A DNA stretch of 40,458 bases from JAVBSC01 sp031547305. Lineage in GTDB: Bacteria > Desulfobacterota > Desulfovibrionia > Desulfovibrionales > Desulfovibrionaceae. The first letter of the stretch is position 1, and every line of letters begins with the position of its first letter. Under the pieces are notes generated by a model that was given only the letters and a program-made list of their open reading frames with translations, was not told where the DNA came from and ran no database searches. The stretch spans positions 1 to 40,458 of the forward strand of contig JAVBSC010000018.1 in assembly GCA_031547305.1 (NCBI GenBank), in the 5' to 3' direction. Shown one piece after another: positions 26,648 to 35,031 of this stretch. The position numbers and the translations under genes are program-made.

Positions 26648-26968
26648 ATGGCCGGCGCTAATCCCCGCCCGCCTTATGCCGCGCCCCTGCCGGGCAAAGG
26701 CTGGCAGTTGGCCCTATGGGTGCAGCCGGGAGCGAAAAAAAACGAGATCCTGGGCGAATACCAGGGGCTTTTGCGGGTGAAAGTCGCGGCCCCGGCTGTG
26801 GAAAATAAGGCCAACCGCGCTTTGGAGGAATTCCTGGCCGCAAAGCTGGGCCTTCGGGCCGGCAAGGCCAGCGTGATCAGCGGCGGCGCCAGCCGGAACA
26901 AGCGCCTGCTGCTGGAAGTTGAAGAAGAACCCTGTTGGGCGGGTCTGAATAAAAGCCCTGAACGTTAA
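26648..26968 (+). CDS. DUF167/YggU family protein
   Basis: 106 residues. Family features: LALWVQPGAKKNEILGEYQGLLRVKVAAPAVENKANRALEEFLA, then ISGGASRNKRLLLEV, the YggU/DUF167 pattern of beta strands with basic loops. The structural fold is known for the family, but the biochemical function is not settled. A proline-rich N-terminal 15 residues precede the domain, and the last 12 residues extend past it. It is the third gene of the yggT-divIVA-yggU unit, starting 2 bases after the DivIVA-like gene stop. No irregularity is seen. Confidence 0.88.
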   Translation: MAGANPRPPYAAPLPGKGWQLALWVQPGAKKNEILGEYQGLLRVKVAAPAVENKANRALEEFLAAKLGLRAGKASVISGGASRNKRLLLEVEEEPCWAGLNKSPER

Positions 26969-26999
26969 ATTATAATAAATATAATCGGAGGATACCGAC

Positions 27000-27230
27000 A
27001 TGGATGCGCGCGAAATTGCCCTGCTGGAAAAATACGCTCCCAAGGATCAGGAATTGAAGGAACTTTGGGAAAACCATGCTTTGTACGAAAAGCAGCTGGA
27101 AAAACTGGAAAGCAAGGCCTACCGCACTCCGGCTGAAGAACAGCAGCGGCGCGAAATAAAAAAGCAGAAGCTGGACGGCAAAACCAAACTTGTGGCCTTG
27201 CTGGATCAGTACGCCAAGCAGGAGGGCTAG
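27000..27230 (+). CDS. DUF465/YdcH-like small coiled-coil protein
   Basis: 76 residues with GGAGG upstream of the ATG. The sequence is almost entirely helical and charged (DQELKELWENHALYEKQLEKLESKAYRTPAEEQQRREIKKQKLDGKTKL). It matches the short YdcH/DUF465 family, whose members have a central acidic-basic coiled coil and a conserved L-K-K-x-K-L-x-x-K-D-like end. The function is unknown. It lies between yggU (31-base gap) and ilvB (5-base gap), so it is probably on the ilv message. Confidence 0.78.
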   Translation: MDAREIALLEKYAPKDQELKELWENHALYEKQLEKLESKAYRTPAEEQQRREIKKQKLDGKTKLVALLDQYAKQEG

Positions 27231-27235
27231 ATTTC

Positions 27236-28927
27236 ATGGAGTTCACAGGGGCCAGGATTCTTTTTGAGTGTCTGGAACGGGAAGGCGTTGACGTGCTGTT
27301 CGGCTACCCCGGCGGCGCGGTCATTGATTTATTCGACGAACTTTCGCGCCACGAAAAGCTGCACCATGTGCTGGTCCGCCACGAACAAGGCGCGGTGCAC
27401 GCGGCGGACGGCTATTCCAGAGCTTCCGGCAAAGTCGGCGTATGTCTAGTCACTTCCGGCCCCGGAGCCACCAACACCGTCACAGGCATTGCCACGGCCT
27501 ACTGCGACTCCATTCCCCTGGTCGTCATCACCGGCCAGGTGCCCACCAAGCTGATCGGCAACGACGCCTTCCAGGAAGTGGACATTGTGGGCATCACCCG
27601 GCCCTGCACCAAGCACAACTACCTGGTAAAGGACGTGGCCAAGCTGGCGGAAACCATCCGCCAGGCCTTCTACCTGGCCCGTTCCGGCCGCCCCGGCCCT
27701 GTGCTGGTGGATCTGCCCAAGGACGTGGTCAACAGCAAAACAGAATTCATCTGGCCTGAAAGCACGCGCATGCGCAGCTACAACCCCACCTACAAGCCCA
27801 ACCTGGTGCAGTTGCGCCGGGCGGCCGAGTTGGTGCGGGCGGCCAAGCAGCCGGTAATCCTGGCCGGCGGCGGGGTCATTACCTCCAACGCTTCGGAGGA
27901 GCTGACCAAGTTCGCCCGCAAGTTCAACATTCCCGTAACCTCCACCCTGATGGGCCTGGGCTCCTTCCCGGGCGACGACCCGCTCTGGCTGGGCATGGTG
28001 GGCATGCACGGCACCGTGGTGGCCAACCGGGCGCTCAGCGGCGCGGATCTTATCCTGGCTGTGGGAACCCGCTTCGCGGACCGCGTGACCGGCAAACTTT
28101 CCGCTTTTGCCCGCGATGCCAAGGTCGTGCACATCGACATAGACCCCACCTCCATCCGCAAAAACGTCCAGGTGGAAGTGCCGGTGGTGGCTGACTGCCT
28201 GCCCGCGCTGATCGAACTGCGTTCCATTCTGGAGGCCGAAAGCGTGACCAACGACTGGCAGGCCGAACACACACCCTGGCGGCATTCCCTTAACGCCATC
28301 CGCCAGAAGCACCCCCTGGGCTACCAGAAGGGAGAAGACATAAAACCGCAGGAAGTCATTGAACTGCTGTACTCCCTGACCGGCGGCGAGGCGATCATCA
28401 CAACGGAAGTGGGCCAGCACCAGATGTGGGCGGCCCAGTTTTTCGCCTACAAAAAGCCCCGCACCCTGCTCACCTCCGGCGGCCTCGGCACCATGGGCTA
28501 CGGCCTGCCGGCCTCGGTCGGGGCGCAGCTTGCCATGCCGGACAAACAGGTCATCTGCGTGGCCGGCGACGCCTCCCTCCAGATGAACATTCAGGAACTG
28601 GCCACCATTGTGCAGAACAAGCTGCCGATCAAAATAATCATCCTCAACAATTGCTATCTGGGCATGGTGCGCCAGTGGCAGGAGCTCTTTTACGCCAAAA
28701 ACTACTCTTGCACCTGCATGGAAGGCCAGCCGGACTTTGTCAAGCTGGCCGACGCCTACGGCCTGACCGGCTTCAGGATCTGCGATCCGGCGGATCTTAA
28801 GCCGAACCTGGAAAAAGCCCTGGCCTGCCCCGGACCGGTCATTGTCGACGTACGGGTGGCCAGGGAGGAAAACGTCTTCCCCATGGTCCCATCCGGCGCG
28901 GCCCTGGACGACATGCTCTTGGTTTAG
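27236..28927 (+). CDS. ilvB: Acetolactate synthase large (catalytic) subunit
   Basis: 563 residues, normal for biosynthetic AHAS. Motifs: the N-terminal ThDP domain with LFGYPGGAVIDLFDEL and the catalytic Glu50 in VRHEQGAVHAADGYSRASG; the central FAD-binding domain (PVILAGGGV, FPGDDPLWLGMVGMHGT, DLILAVGTRFADRVTG); and the C-terminal ThDP/Mg domain with GGLGTMGYGLPASVGAQ and GDASLQMNIQEL...NNCYLGMVRQWQELFY. The last segment carries the Met and Trp residues known from herbicide and substrate contacts. It condenses two pyruvates to acetolactate (or pyruvate with 2-oxobutyrate), the first common step to valine, leucine and isoleucine. The regulatory subunit gene follows 11 bases later. No leader peptide or attenuator was found upstream. 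Confidence 0.97.
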   Translation: MEFTGARILFECLEREGVDVLFGYPGGAVIDLFDELSRHEKLHHVLVRHEQGAVHAADGYSRASGKVGVCLVTSGPGATNTVTGIATAYCDSIPLVVITGQVPTKLIGNDAFQEVDIVGITRPCTKHNYLVKDVAKLAETIRQAFYLARSGRPGPVLVDLPKDVVNSKTEFIWPESTRMRSYNPTYKPNLVQLRRAAELVRAAKQPVILAGGGVITSNASEELTKFARKFNIPVTSTLMGLGSFPGDDPLWLGMVGMHGTVVANRALSGADLILAVGTRFADRVTGKLSAFARDAKVVHIDIDPTSIRKNVQVEVPVVADCLPALIELRSILEAESVTNDWQAEHTPWRHSLNAIRQKHPLGYQKGEDIKPQEVIELLYSLTGGEAIITTEVGQHQMWAAQFFAYKKPRTLLTSGGLGTMGYGLPASVGAQLAMPDKQVICVAGDASLQMNIQELATIVQNKLPIKIIILNNCYLGMVRQWQELFYAKNYSCTCMEGQPDFVKLADAYGLTGFRICDPADLKPNLEKALACPGPVIVDVRVAREENVFPMVPSGAALDDMLLV

Positions 28928-28938
28928 GAGGGAGCGCC

Positions 28939-29430
28939 ATGCGACATGTTCTTTCCGTACTTGTGGAAAACGAACCCGGCGTGCTCTCGCGCGTGTCCGG
29001 TCTGTTCAGCGGCCGCGGCTTCAACGTGGAATCCCTGAATGTGGCCCCCACCCTGGAGCCGGGCGTCTCCCACATGACCATAACCACCAACGGCGACGAC
29101 GCCATCATCGAACAAATCATCAAACAACTGCGCACCCTGATCACCGTCCTCAAAGTGGTGGACTTCAAAAACACCGCCGTGGTGGAACGCGAAATGATGC
29201 TGGTCAAAGTCCAGGCCGACGATTCCCGGCGCGGCGAAATACTGCGCATCGCCGATATCTTTCGCTGCAAGGTCGTGGACGTGAGCCTCACCGACCTGAC
29301 CCTGGAAGTCACAGGCAACTACGAAAAACTCCAGGCTGTCATCAATCTGCTCACAAAATTCGGCGTCAAAGACCTGGCCCGCACCGGCGTCATGGCCATG
29401 CGCCGGACCATGCAACCTGAAATGGAATGA
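28939..29430 (+). CDS. ilvN: Acetolactate synthase small (regulatory) subunit
   Basis: 163 residues with GGAGG before the ATG. It begins RHVLSVLVENEPGVLSRVSGLFSGRGFNVESLNV, the ACT domain of the AHAS regulatory subunit that binds valine (about 1-75). The C-terminal ACT-like domain (about 80-160) follows, with REMMLVKVQADDSRRGEILRIADIF and LTKFGVKDLARTGVMAMRR. It activates IlvB and confers feedback control. The length matches the single-unit IlvN/IlvH type; ilvH is an equally used name. It is followed by 240 bases of repeat-rich DNA before ilvC. Confidence 0.96.
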   Translation: MRHVLSVLVENEPGVLSRVSGLFSGRGFNVESLNVAPTLEPGVSHMTITTNGDDAIIEQIIKQLRTLITVLKVVDFKNTAVVEREMMLVKVQADDSRRGEILRIADIFRCKVVDVSLTDLTLEVTGNYEKLQAVINLLTKFGVKDLARTGVMAMRRTMQPEME

Positions 29431-29640
29431 GCTGGGGAGGCTCCGCCTCTCCAAAACCCACCGCCGGGGCGTCCTTGCAAGGTTTTGTCCACCTTCGCTT
29501 CACTCAAGATGGACGGCCCGCCCCCTTTGTCGGCGGTCCAGTTTCGCAAAGCGGAACGGGACCGCCGTAAATGGATTCCAAGGGCGGGGGCCCCTTGGCG
29601 GGAAAGTTTGAGGGGGCAGCGCCCCCTCAAGTATTTAGCC
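29431..29640. repeat. Intergenic repeat block between ilvN and ilvC
   Basis: Contains a 17-bp stem with two mismatches (29531-29547 / 29551-29567, AAA loop). The string GTAAATGGATTCCAAG then follows, which also occurs after the hairpin at 36396-36426. A module near 29604-29636 (TTTGAGGGGGCAGCGCCC then CCTCAAG) matches the minus strand of 38390-38430. Frames through it are not genes. Confidence 0.75.
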
Positions 29641-29642
29641 GA

Positions 29643-29648
29643 TATAAT
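29643..29648 (+). promoter_or_regulatory. Possible -10 element for ilvC
   Basis: TATAAT stands 25 bases before the ilvC start, just after the repeat block. No -35 match is present at 16-18 bases upstream, so this would be a -35-poor or regulated promoter, if used. It suggests that ilvC can be transcribed apart from ilvBN. Confidence 0.25.
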
Positions 29649-29672
29649 TCATCTAAATAAAATGGAGAGCAT

Positions 29673-30665
29673 ATGAAAGTTTATTATGAGAAAGAGGCGG
29701 ATTTGAAGGTGCTCAAAGGCAAGACCATAGCCATAGTGGGTTATGGCAGCCAGGGTCATGCGCATGCGCAGAATTTGCGGGATTCCGGTTTGGACGTGGT
29801 GGTTGCCCAGCGTCCGGGCGGAGTCAACTACGAACTGGCCAAAGAGCATGGCTTCGCGCCCATGGGCGTGGCGGACGCGGCCAAGAAGGCGGACATGATC
29901 ATGATTCTGCTGCCGGACCAGCATCAGGCCAGGGTGTATGAGAACGAAATCAAGCCGCACCTGAAAAAAGGCAAGTCCCTGCTTTTCGCCCACGGCTTCA
30001 ATATTCATTTCAACCAGATCACCCCGCCCAAGGATGTGGACGTGTTCATGATCGCGCCCAAAGGGCCCGGCCATCTGGTGCGCCGCACCTACACGGAAGG
30101 CGGCGGCGTGCCCTGCCTGGTGGCCATTCACCAGGACGCCAGCGGCACGGCGCTTAAAAAAGCCCTGGCCTATGCCAAGGGCATTGGCGGAGCGCGCTCC
30201 GGCGTCATTGAGACCAACTTCCGCGAAGAAACGGAAACCGACCTCTTCGGCGAGCAGGCTGTTTTGTGCGGCGGCCTGTCCTCGTTGATCCAGGCCGGCT
30301 ACGAAACTCTGGTGGAAGCCGGCTACCAGCCGGAAATGGCTTACTTCGAGTGCCTGCACGAAGTGAAGCTCATTGTGGACCTGCTCTATGAAGGCGGCTT
30401 CGCCAAAATGCGCCACTCGGTCAGCGACACCGCTGAATACGGCGACTACGCCGTGGGCCGCCGCATCATCACCGAAGACACTAAAAAAGAAATGCGCCAG
30501 GTGCTCAAGGAAATCCAGGAAGGCTCCTTTGCCCGCGACTTCATCTTGGAAAATCAGGCCAATATGGCCCACTTCAAAGCCATGCGCCGCATCCAGGCCG
30601 GCCACTCCATCGAGGAAGTCGGCGGCCGCCTGCGCGCCATGATGCCCTGGCTGAACAGGAACTAG
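29673..30665 (+). CDS. ilvC: Ketol-acid reductoisomerase (class I, short form)
   Basis: 330 residues, the class I length. The N-terminal Rossmann domain has IVGYGSQGHAHAQNL (GYGSQGH at 23-29). The C-terminal knotted domain has APKGPGHLVRRTYTEGGGVPCL, TNFREETETDLFGEQAVLCGG with the Mg-binding acidic residues, ECLHEVKLIVDLLYEGG, and SVSDTAEYGDY. It converts acetolactate to 2,3-dihydroxyisovalerate by alkyl migration and NAD(P)H-dependent reduction. The cofactor-specificity loop after beta-2 reads AQRPGGVNYE (45-54), without the serines that contact the 2'-phosphate in many NADPH-dependent members, so cofactor preference is open. It is the third step enzyme group of the ilv block and ends at a strong terminator. 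Confidence 0.97.
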   Translation: MKVYYEKEADLKVLKGKTIAIVGYGSQGHAHAQNLRDSGLDVVVAQRPGGVNYELAKEHGFAPMGVADAAKKADMIMILLPDQHQARVYENEIKPHLKKGKSLLFAHGFNIHFNQITPPKDVDVFMIAPKGPGHLVRRTYTEGGGVPCLVAIHQDASGTALKKALAYAKGIGGARSGVIETNFREETETDLFGEQAVLCGGLSSLIQAGYETLVEAGYQPEMAYFECLHEVKLIVDLLYEGGFAKMRHSVSDTAEYGDYAVGRRIITEDTKKEMRQVLKEIQEGSFARDFILENQANMAHFKAMRRIQAGHSIEEVGGRLRAMMPWLNRN

Positions 30666-30689
30666 TCGGCCAGCATCCGCAAATATCCA

Positions 30690-30730
30690 CAGGGGCAAAA
30701 AGTTTTGCGGCTTTTTGCCCCTGTTGTTTA
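30690..30730 (+). terminator. Intrinsic terminator after ilvC
   Basis: CAGGGGCAAAAAG (30690-30702) pairs exactly with CTTTTTGCCCCTG (30711-30723) around an 8-base loop. A TTGTTTA tract follows. The 13-bp stem and its position 25 bases after the stop make this the clearest terminator of the ilv block. Confidence 0.85.
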
Positions 30731-30760
30731 TATAATCGTAACAATATTAAGGATAAAACC

Positions 30761-31615
30761 ATGGCTGCCCGGACAACGCCTTTGAAGGCGTATAAAGATG
30801 ACTGGAATAATATCATTGAATGTGCATCTGAGCAGCCAGAGGTCACTGTAGAATTTCGCGGTAAAAATAATACACTGAAAATCGCTCAAGATGCAAAATT
30901 ACAAAACTCAAAAATAACTTTTCTGCTTAATAGGGCAACATGCGTTATCGGGCAGCGCACATCATTCAGTGCCGTAATATCACTCGGAGAAGACACATAC
31001 ATAAGCATCGGTGAAAAAACAACTGTAACAAGCCGAGTATATATAGAGTCGTTTGAAGGCGCTAAAATAATTATCGGCAGAGATTGCATGTTCTCAACAG
31101 GAAACGTAATCAGAGCCGGCGATGCACATCCGATATATGATGTGTTGACTGAAAAAAGAGTTAATAAATCCAGAGATATCATAATAGGCGATCATGTCTG
31201 GTTGGCGTATCATGCTGTGGTGCTGGCTGGAGCCAGGATAGGGAGCGGCAGTATAATCGGCTTCGGATCGATTGTGAAAGCAAAAATACCGAACAACGTC
31301 GTTGCCGTGGGCAGTAAAATCAGAATCATCAAACAAAATATCGCCTGGGAAAGGCCGCATCTTAACCTTAATCCCACGCTCAACAGCCCGGGCTCAAAAA
31401 TCATCTGCCCGGAATACTGGAACAATACGGTTATGTATGAGGAGACAGCATTTGTAAAATTGTTGCTCGCAATATATGCCAATATCCTGCGCCTGTTCGC
31501 AAAAGATAAATATTACCGCATGTTCAAGAGTGACCACAGAAATTTTTTTGAGAAAACAAAACACCCCGCCAACTTGCTGTTTTTGCGATTTTTAAATAAA
31601 TTCGGCCCGTTGTAA
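30761..31615 (+). CDS. Left-handed beta-helix (hexapeptide) acyltransferase, A/T-rich
   Basis: 284 residues. A hexapeptide-repeat pattern runs through about 60-195 (ISLGEDTYISIGEKTTVTSRVYIES, IIIGRDCMFSTGNVIRAGDAHPIYD, IIIGDHVWLAYHAVVLAGARIGSGSIIGFGSIV). This is the fold of CatB/WbbJ-type O-acetyltransferases; His in GDAHPIYD is the likely catalytic residue. The C-terminal 80 residues are not part of the helix and are basic and aromatic. The expected role is acetylation of a sugar or peptide in surface polysaccharide. Codon use is visibly A/T-richer than every neighbour (for example ATA and AAA codons are common), which suggests acquisition by transfer. A TATAAT at 30731-30736 just after the ilvC terminator may be its -10 element. 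Confidence 0.82.
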   Translation: MAARTTPLKAYKDDWNNIIECASEQPEVTVEFRGKNNTLKIAQDAKLQNSKITFLLNRATCVIGQRTSFSAVISLGEDTYISIGEKTTVTSRVYIESFEGAKIIIGRDCMFSTGNVIRAGDAHPIYDVLTEKRVNKSRDIIIGDHVWLAYHAVVLAGARIGSGSIIGFGSIVKAKIPNNVVAVGSKIRIIKQNIAWERPHLNLNPTLNSPGSKIICPEYWNNTVMYEETAFVKLLLAIYANILRLFAKDKYYRMFKSDHRNFFEKTKHPANLLFLRFLNKFGPL

Positions 31616-31650
31616 ACTTATATCCAGCTAAAACCTAAGGGATATCAGCT

Positions 31651-32805
31651 GTGGAAAAGCTTTGGACCAGGGATTTTTCGCTGCTCAGCGCGGCGCATTT
31701 GCTGATGGCCGTCGCTTTTTACAGCACCATGCCGGTGTTCACCTTGTTTTTGGAGCAGCGGTTGGGGCTTTCCGGATTCACGCTGGGGCTGGTGGCCTCG
31801 TCTTCAATTTTTTCCGCGCTTCTGGCCCGGCCCTTGGCCGGTGTGGTTCTGGACCATCTGGGCCGGCGGGTGGTCTACGTGCCGGCCTACCTGGCTTTCG
31901 CGGCTTTCTTTTTCGCCTATCTTCCGGCCCAGGCCTTATGGACCGTGGCGCTGGCGCGTTTTTTCCACGGCCTGGCCTGGGGCATACTGGTCACAGCGGC
32001 CATGACCGTTGCTGTGGATTTGTTGCCCCAGGGGCGGCGCGGGGAAGGCATAGGGTATTTCAGCCTGTTCATGGTTCTGGCCATGTCCGTGGGGCCGGCC
32101 CTGGGTGTGGGGCTGAAGGACGCCTGGGGGTTCAACGCGCTTTTCGCGGCCGCAGGCGGCGTGGCCCTGCTGGGCTGGACCGGGGCGCTCAGCGTGCGCG
32201 CGCTTATAATCCCGGAGGGAAGGCGGCGTTTTTCCCTTAAGGATACTTTTGAAAAAAGCGCCATTCCTTTTGGGCTTGTGGTTTTCTTCATCCTGATCCC
32301 TTACGGCTGCCTGATGAATTACTCCGCCATGTACGCGGAGCGGGAGCTTCTGGCCTCCGGCGGGACGTTCTTCATCTTTTTCGCCATCGGCACAGGGGTG
32401 GCCAGGCTTTTTTCCGGGCGATTCTTCGATCACAGAGGACCGCGCCTGATTCTGGCGATTTCCTTTTTGCTGCTGGTGGCCGGGCTTTCCATCATGGCCC
32501 TGACCAGGAGCGCCGCCTGTTTTTACGCGGCCGCCCTGATCCAGGGGGTTGGCGACGGCATGGGCATACCGGTGATTACCGCCATGATCAACAATATGGT
32601 CAAGCCGCAACGGCGGGGCGCGGCCAACGCCACGTTCATGACCTTTTTCGAACTGGGCATCTGCGCCGGCGTGCTGCTGACCGGCTATCTTTACCCCCGC
32701 CTGGGCTGGAGCATGGTCTTTGCCCTGTTCGCGGGTTGCTGCCTCACCGCGGCCCTGCTCTCCCGCTTCTGGGCTCTGCCGCGTTACGCGGCCGGAACCG
32801 TTTAA
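31651..32805 (+). CDS. Major facilitator superfamily transporter
   Basis: 384 residues from a GTG (AAGG ten bases upstream). Twelve hydrophobic segments can be followed. The first half carries the MFS loop signature (ARPLAGVVLDHLGRRVVYVPAYL, residues about 58-80), and the second half has the equivalent GVARLFSGRFFDHRGPRLIL. Segment 5 reads SLFMVLAMSVGPALGVGL, resembling the antiporter-type motif C of drug and sugar efflux members. It should be an inner-membrane secondary transporter, probably proton-coupled export of a small molecule. The substrate is unknown, and no adjacent regulator or enzyme suggests one. It lies 35 bases after the A/T-rich acyltransferase but has normal G/C content. Confidence 0.9.
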   Translation: MEKLWTRDFSLLSAAHLLMAVAFYSTMPVFTLFLEQRLGLSGFTLGLVASSSIFSALLARPLAGVVLDHLGRRVVYVPAYLAFAAFFFAYLPAQALWTVALARFFHGLAWGILVTAAMTVAVDLLPQGRRGEGIGYFSLFMVLAMSVGPALGVGLKDAWGFNALFAAAGGVALLGWTGALSVRALIIPEGRRRFSLKDTFEKSAIPFGLVVFFILIPYGCLMNYSAMYAERELLASGGTFFIFFAIGTGVARLFSGRFFDHRGPRLILAISFLLLVAGLSIMALTRSAACFYAAALIQGVGDGMGIPVITAMINNMVKPQRRGAANATFMTFFELGICAGVLLTGYLYPRLGWSMVFALFAGCCLTAALLSRFWALPRYAAGTV

Positions 32806-32940
32806 AACCCCGCTAGAATTGCCGCAAAGCAAATTCTTTGCCATCGTTACAAAGCATTGCCTCCTTGGAAGCGAACCGCTGTGGCGTCAGTAAAAATAAC
32901 ACTATTTTCAGATTTCCCCCACTAAACAGTCATGGTTTTC

Positions 32941-32969
32941 TTGCCATCTCATATAAACGGAGCTATATC
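32941..32969 (+). promoter_or_regulatory. Possible sigma-70 promoter for the second chemoreceptor
   Basis: TTGCCA (32941-32946) and TATATC (32964-32969) are spaced by exactly 17 bases, 68 bases before the start codon, in an A/T-rich 230-base gap. Both hexamers deviate from consensus. Confidence 0.35.
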
Positions 32970-33036
32970 ACAAAAGCGACTTATATTTTATAAATAATAG
33001 AGATCTAGTATCCATATTTTTACGCGGGGGAACAAG

Positions 33037-34815
33037 ATGTCGATCAAGTCAGTGATTAAATTATCATGGATAATGCTCGTTATAACTGTCGGGGCGGTGC
33101 TTTACGCAATGTGGGCCGTACGAGCGGGCGATCAGGACATCAAAAACGCTCAGGAAAAACGCCGGACTTCCCTGGCCCTGGCGGCCGAACTCCGGGGCAC
33201 CTCCCGCCTTCTTACAGAAAGAGTGAGGCAATACGCGGCATCTGGCGATGAGAGGCATTCCGTCGCCTACTGGGAGGAAGTGTCCATAAACTCCGGCGAA
33301 AAGCCCCGCCCGGCCGACCGGCTCTTTCCCGGAGAAAAAACTCCGCTGATCGAGCTTATGGGCAAGGCCGGGTTTACCGACCGGGAACTGGGATATCTGA
33401 AAGAGGCCCAGGCTCTTTCCACCGCCCTGATCCGCCTGGAAGAGCAATCCATGAAGGCTGTCAAGGAGTCGGATCTGTCTCTGGCCGTTAAGCTGGTATT
33501 CAGCAAGGAGTACAATGACCAGGTGGATAAAATCATGTCGCCGATCGCGCTGTTCGAGCAAGGCCTGAACAAGCGCCTGGACGCTGAGGTGGCGGCCAGG
33601 GAGGCGGACTATTCACGGGCCTACTGGATCCTGGCGGCATCGGTCTTTCTGTTTGCCGTCGTTTTCGGGGCATTCCTCATAGCTGTCTCCTTGCTCATTG
33701 TTCGCCCCCTGCTGGCTTGCGACGCCTTTGCCCTTAAAGTTGCCGGCGGAGATCTGGACAGCTCCCTGACGGTCCAAAGCCGCAACGAAGTGGGCTCCCT
33801 GGCGGATTCTTTGCGCAACATGGTCAAATCTCTGCGCGAGCGCATCGGCCTGGCGGAACAGTCCACCCAAAAGGCCGAGGAACAGAGTTCCATAGCGGCC
33901 CAGGCCGTGCGTGAGGCCGAGGCGGCCAAGCAGGCCGCGGAAAAGGCCAAAAGCGAGGGCATGCGCCAGGCCGGCGAGCAATTGCTCACCCTGGCGGAGA
34001 TGGCGCGCAGCACAGCCGCTGCTCTGGCTAAAAACATCGCCAGCGCCCACAACGGCGCCCAGACGCAACGGCAGCGGCTCAGCGAGTCGGCCCAGGGCAT
34101 AGAGCAGTTGAACCATGCCGTCATGGAAGTGGCCCGCAGCACCTCGGACACCACGGAATCCGCCGACGCGGCCCGCCAGAACGCGGAAAAAGGCTATGGC
34201 ATAGTCAACGGCGTGGTGGCGGCTATTTCCGACGTGGACAAAAAAACCGCCTCCCTGCGGCAGAGCCTGAACAACCTTGGCGCGGAAGCCGAAGGCATAG
34301 GCCGCATCATGAGCGTAATCAGCGACATCGCGGATCAAACCAACCTTCTGGCCCTGAACGCGGCCATTGAGGCGGCCAGAGCCGGTGAAGCCGGGCGCGG
34401 CTTTGCCGTGGTGGCGGACGAGGTGCGCAAGCTGGCGGAAAAAACCATGCAGGCCACCAGCGAGGTTGGCGCGGCTGTGCGGGCAATCCAGAGCGGTACG
34501 GCGGAAAACATCCGCGGCATGGACGACGCTTCCGAAGCAGTTCGCAAGAGCACGGAAATGGCCAAGTCCGCCGGCGGCTCTTTAAGGGAGATCGTGGACA
34601 TAGCCAAGGGCACGGCGGAAAAAATCCGCTCCATAGCTGTGGCGACCGAGGAACAGTCCAGCACCTGCGAGCAGATTTCCGGCAGCACGGAATCCATAAG
34701 CCAGGTGGCCGGGGAAACGCTGAACGTCATGGAAGAGGCCGGGCACGCCGTGGACGAGATAGAAGGCGTGGTGAAAAAACTGCTCGCCCTTACCAACGAA
34801 CTGCGCAAAGCCTGA
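33037..34815 (+). CDS. Methyl-accepting chemotaxis protein with helical periplasmic sensor
   Basis: 592 residues. N-terminal membrane segment SWIMLVITVGAVLYAMWAV (about 9-27). The periplasmic region (about 28-195) is charged and helical with few aromatics, like a four-helix-bundle-type sensor and unlike the Cache sensor of the other receptor in this window. Second membrane segment WILAASVFLFAVVFGAFLIAVSLLI (about 197-221), HAMP (about 222-275), a long coiled coil rich in Ala, Glu and Lys (about 280-330), then the signalling domain with tip DIADQTNLLALNAAIEAARAG. No CheR-binding pentapeptide at the end (LTNELRKA). It signals to CheA through CheW. Ligand unknown. It is a single-gene unit with its own likely promoter and a strong terminator. 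Confidence 0.93.
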   Translation: MSIKSVIKLSWIMLVITVGAVLYAMWAVRAGDQDIKNAQEKRRTSLALAAELRGTSRLLTERVRQYAASGDERHSVAYWEEVSINSGEKPRPADRLFPGEKTPLIELMGKAGFTDRELGYLKEAQALSTALIRLEEQSMKAVKESDLSLAVKLVFSKEYNDQVDKIMSPIALFEQGLNKRLDAEVAAREADYSRAYWILAASVFLFAVVFGAFLIAVSLLIVRPLLACDAFALKVAGGDLDSSLTVQSRNEVGSLADSLRNMVKSLRERIGLAEQSTQKAEEQSSIAAQAVREAEAAKQAAEKAKSEGMRQAGEQLLTLAEMARSTAAALAKNIASAHNGAQTQRQRLSESAQGIEQLNHAVMEVARSTSDTTESADAARQNAEKGYGIVNGVVAAISDVDKKTASLRQSLNNLGAEAEGIGRIMSVISDIADQTNLLALNAAIEAARAGEAGRGFAVVADEVRKLAEKTMQATSEVGAAVRAIQSGTAENIRGMDDASEAVRKSTEMAKSAGGSLREIVDIAKGTAEKIRSIAVATEEQSSTCEQISGSTESISQVAGETLNVMEEAGHAVDEIEGVVKKLLALTNELRKA

Positions 34816-34817
34816 AT

Positions 34818-34884
34818 AAAGATTCACCCTGGCCATGTTTTGGGGAGCGCTCCTCACAAACTCATGGCAGGGTGAATCTTTTTT
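34818..34884 (+). terminator. Long-stem intrinsic terminator after the second chemoreceptor
   Basis: AAAGATTCACCCTG plus GCCATG pairs with CATGGCAGGGTGAATCTTTT, with one bulged base. The loop holds a nested GGAGCGCTCC palindrome, and the right arm runs into TTTTTT. It begins two bases after the stop codon. The A-run on the left could make it act on both strands. Confidence 0.88.
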
Positions 34885-35031
34885 ATAAAAAGCGTTCCGG
34901 AACGGGCCGCCTTCAACTCCTGAATAAAGGCGACCGCCGCCAACGGCGTGCTGCCGTGCTCCATCCGGTTGCCCTGTTCCCCGCTATGCGGTATTCCATT
35001 TAAAATATGGTCTTAGAAAAGGCTCACCCGC

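Noticed and set aside
27446..28420. 324-codon frame antisense to ilvB, and similar frames opposite ilvC (29649-30698)
   Set aside because: Both are shadows of certain biosynthetic genes with no motifs of their own.
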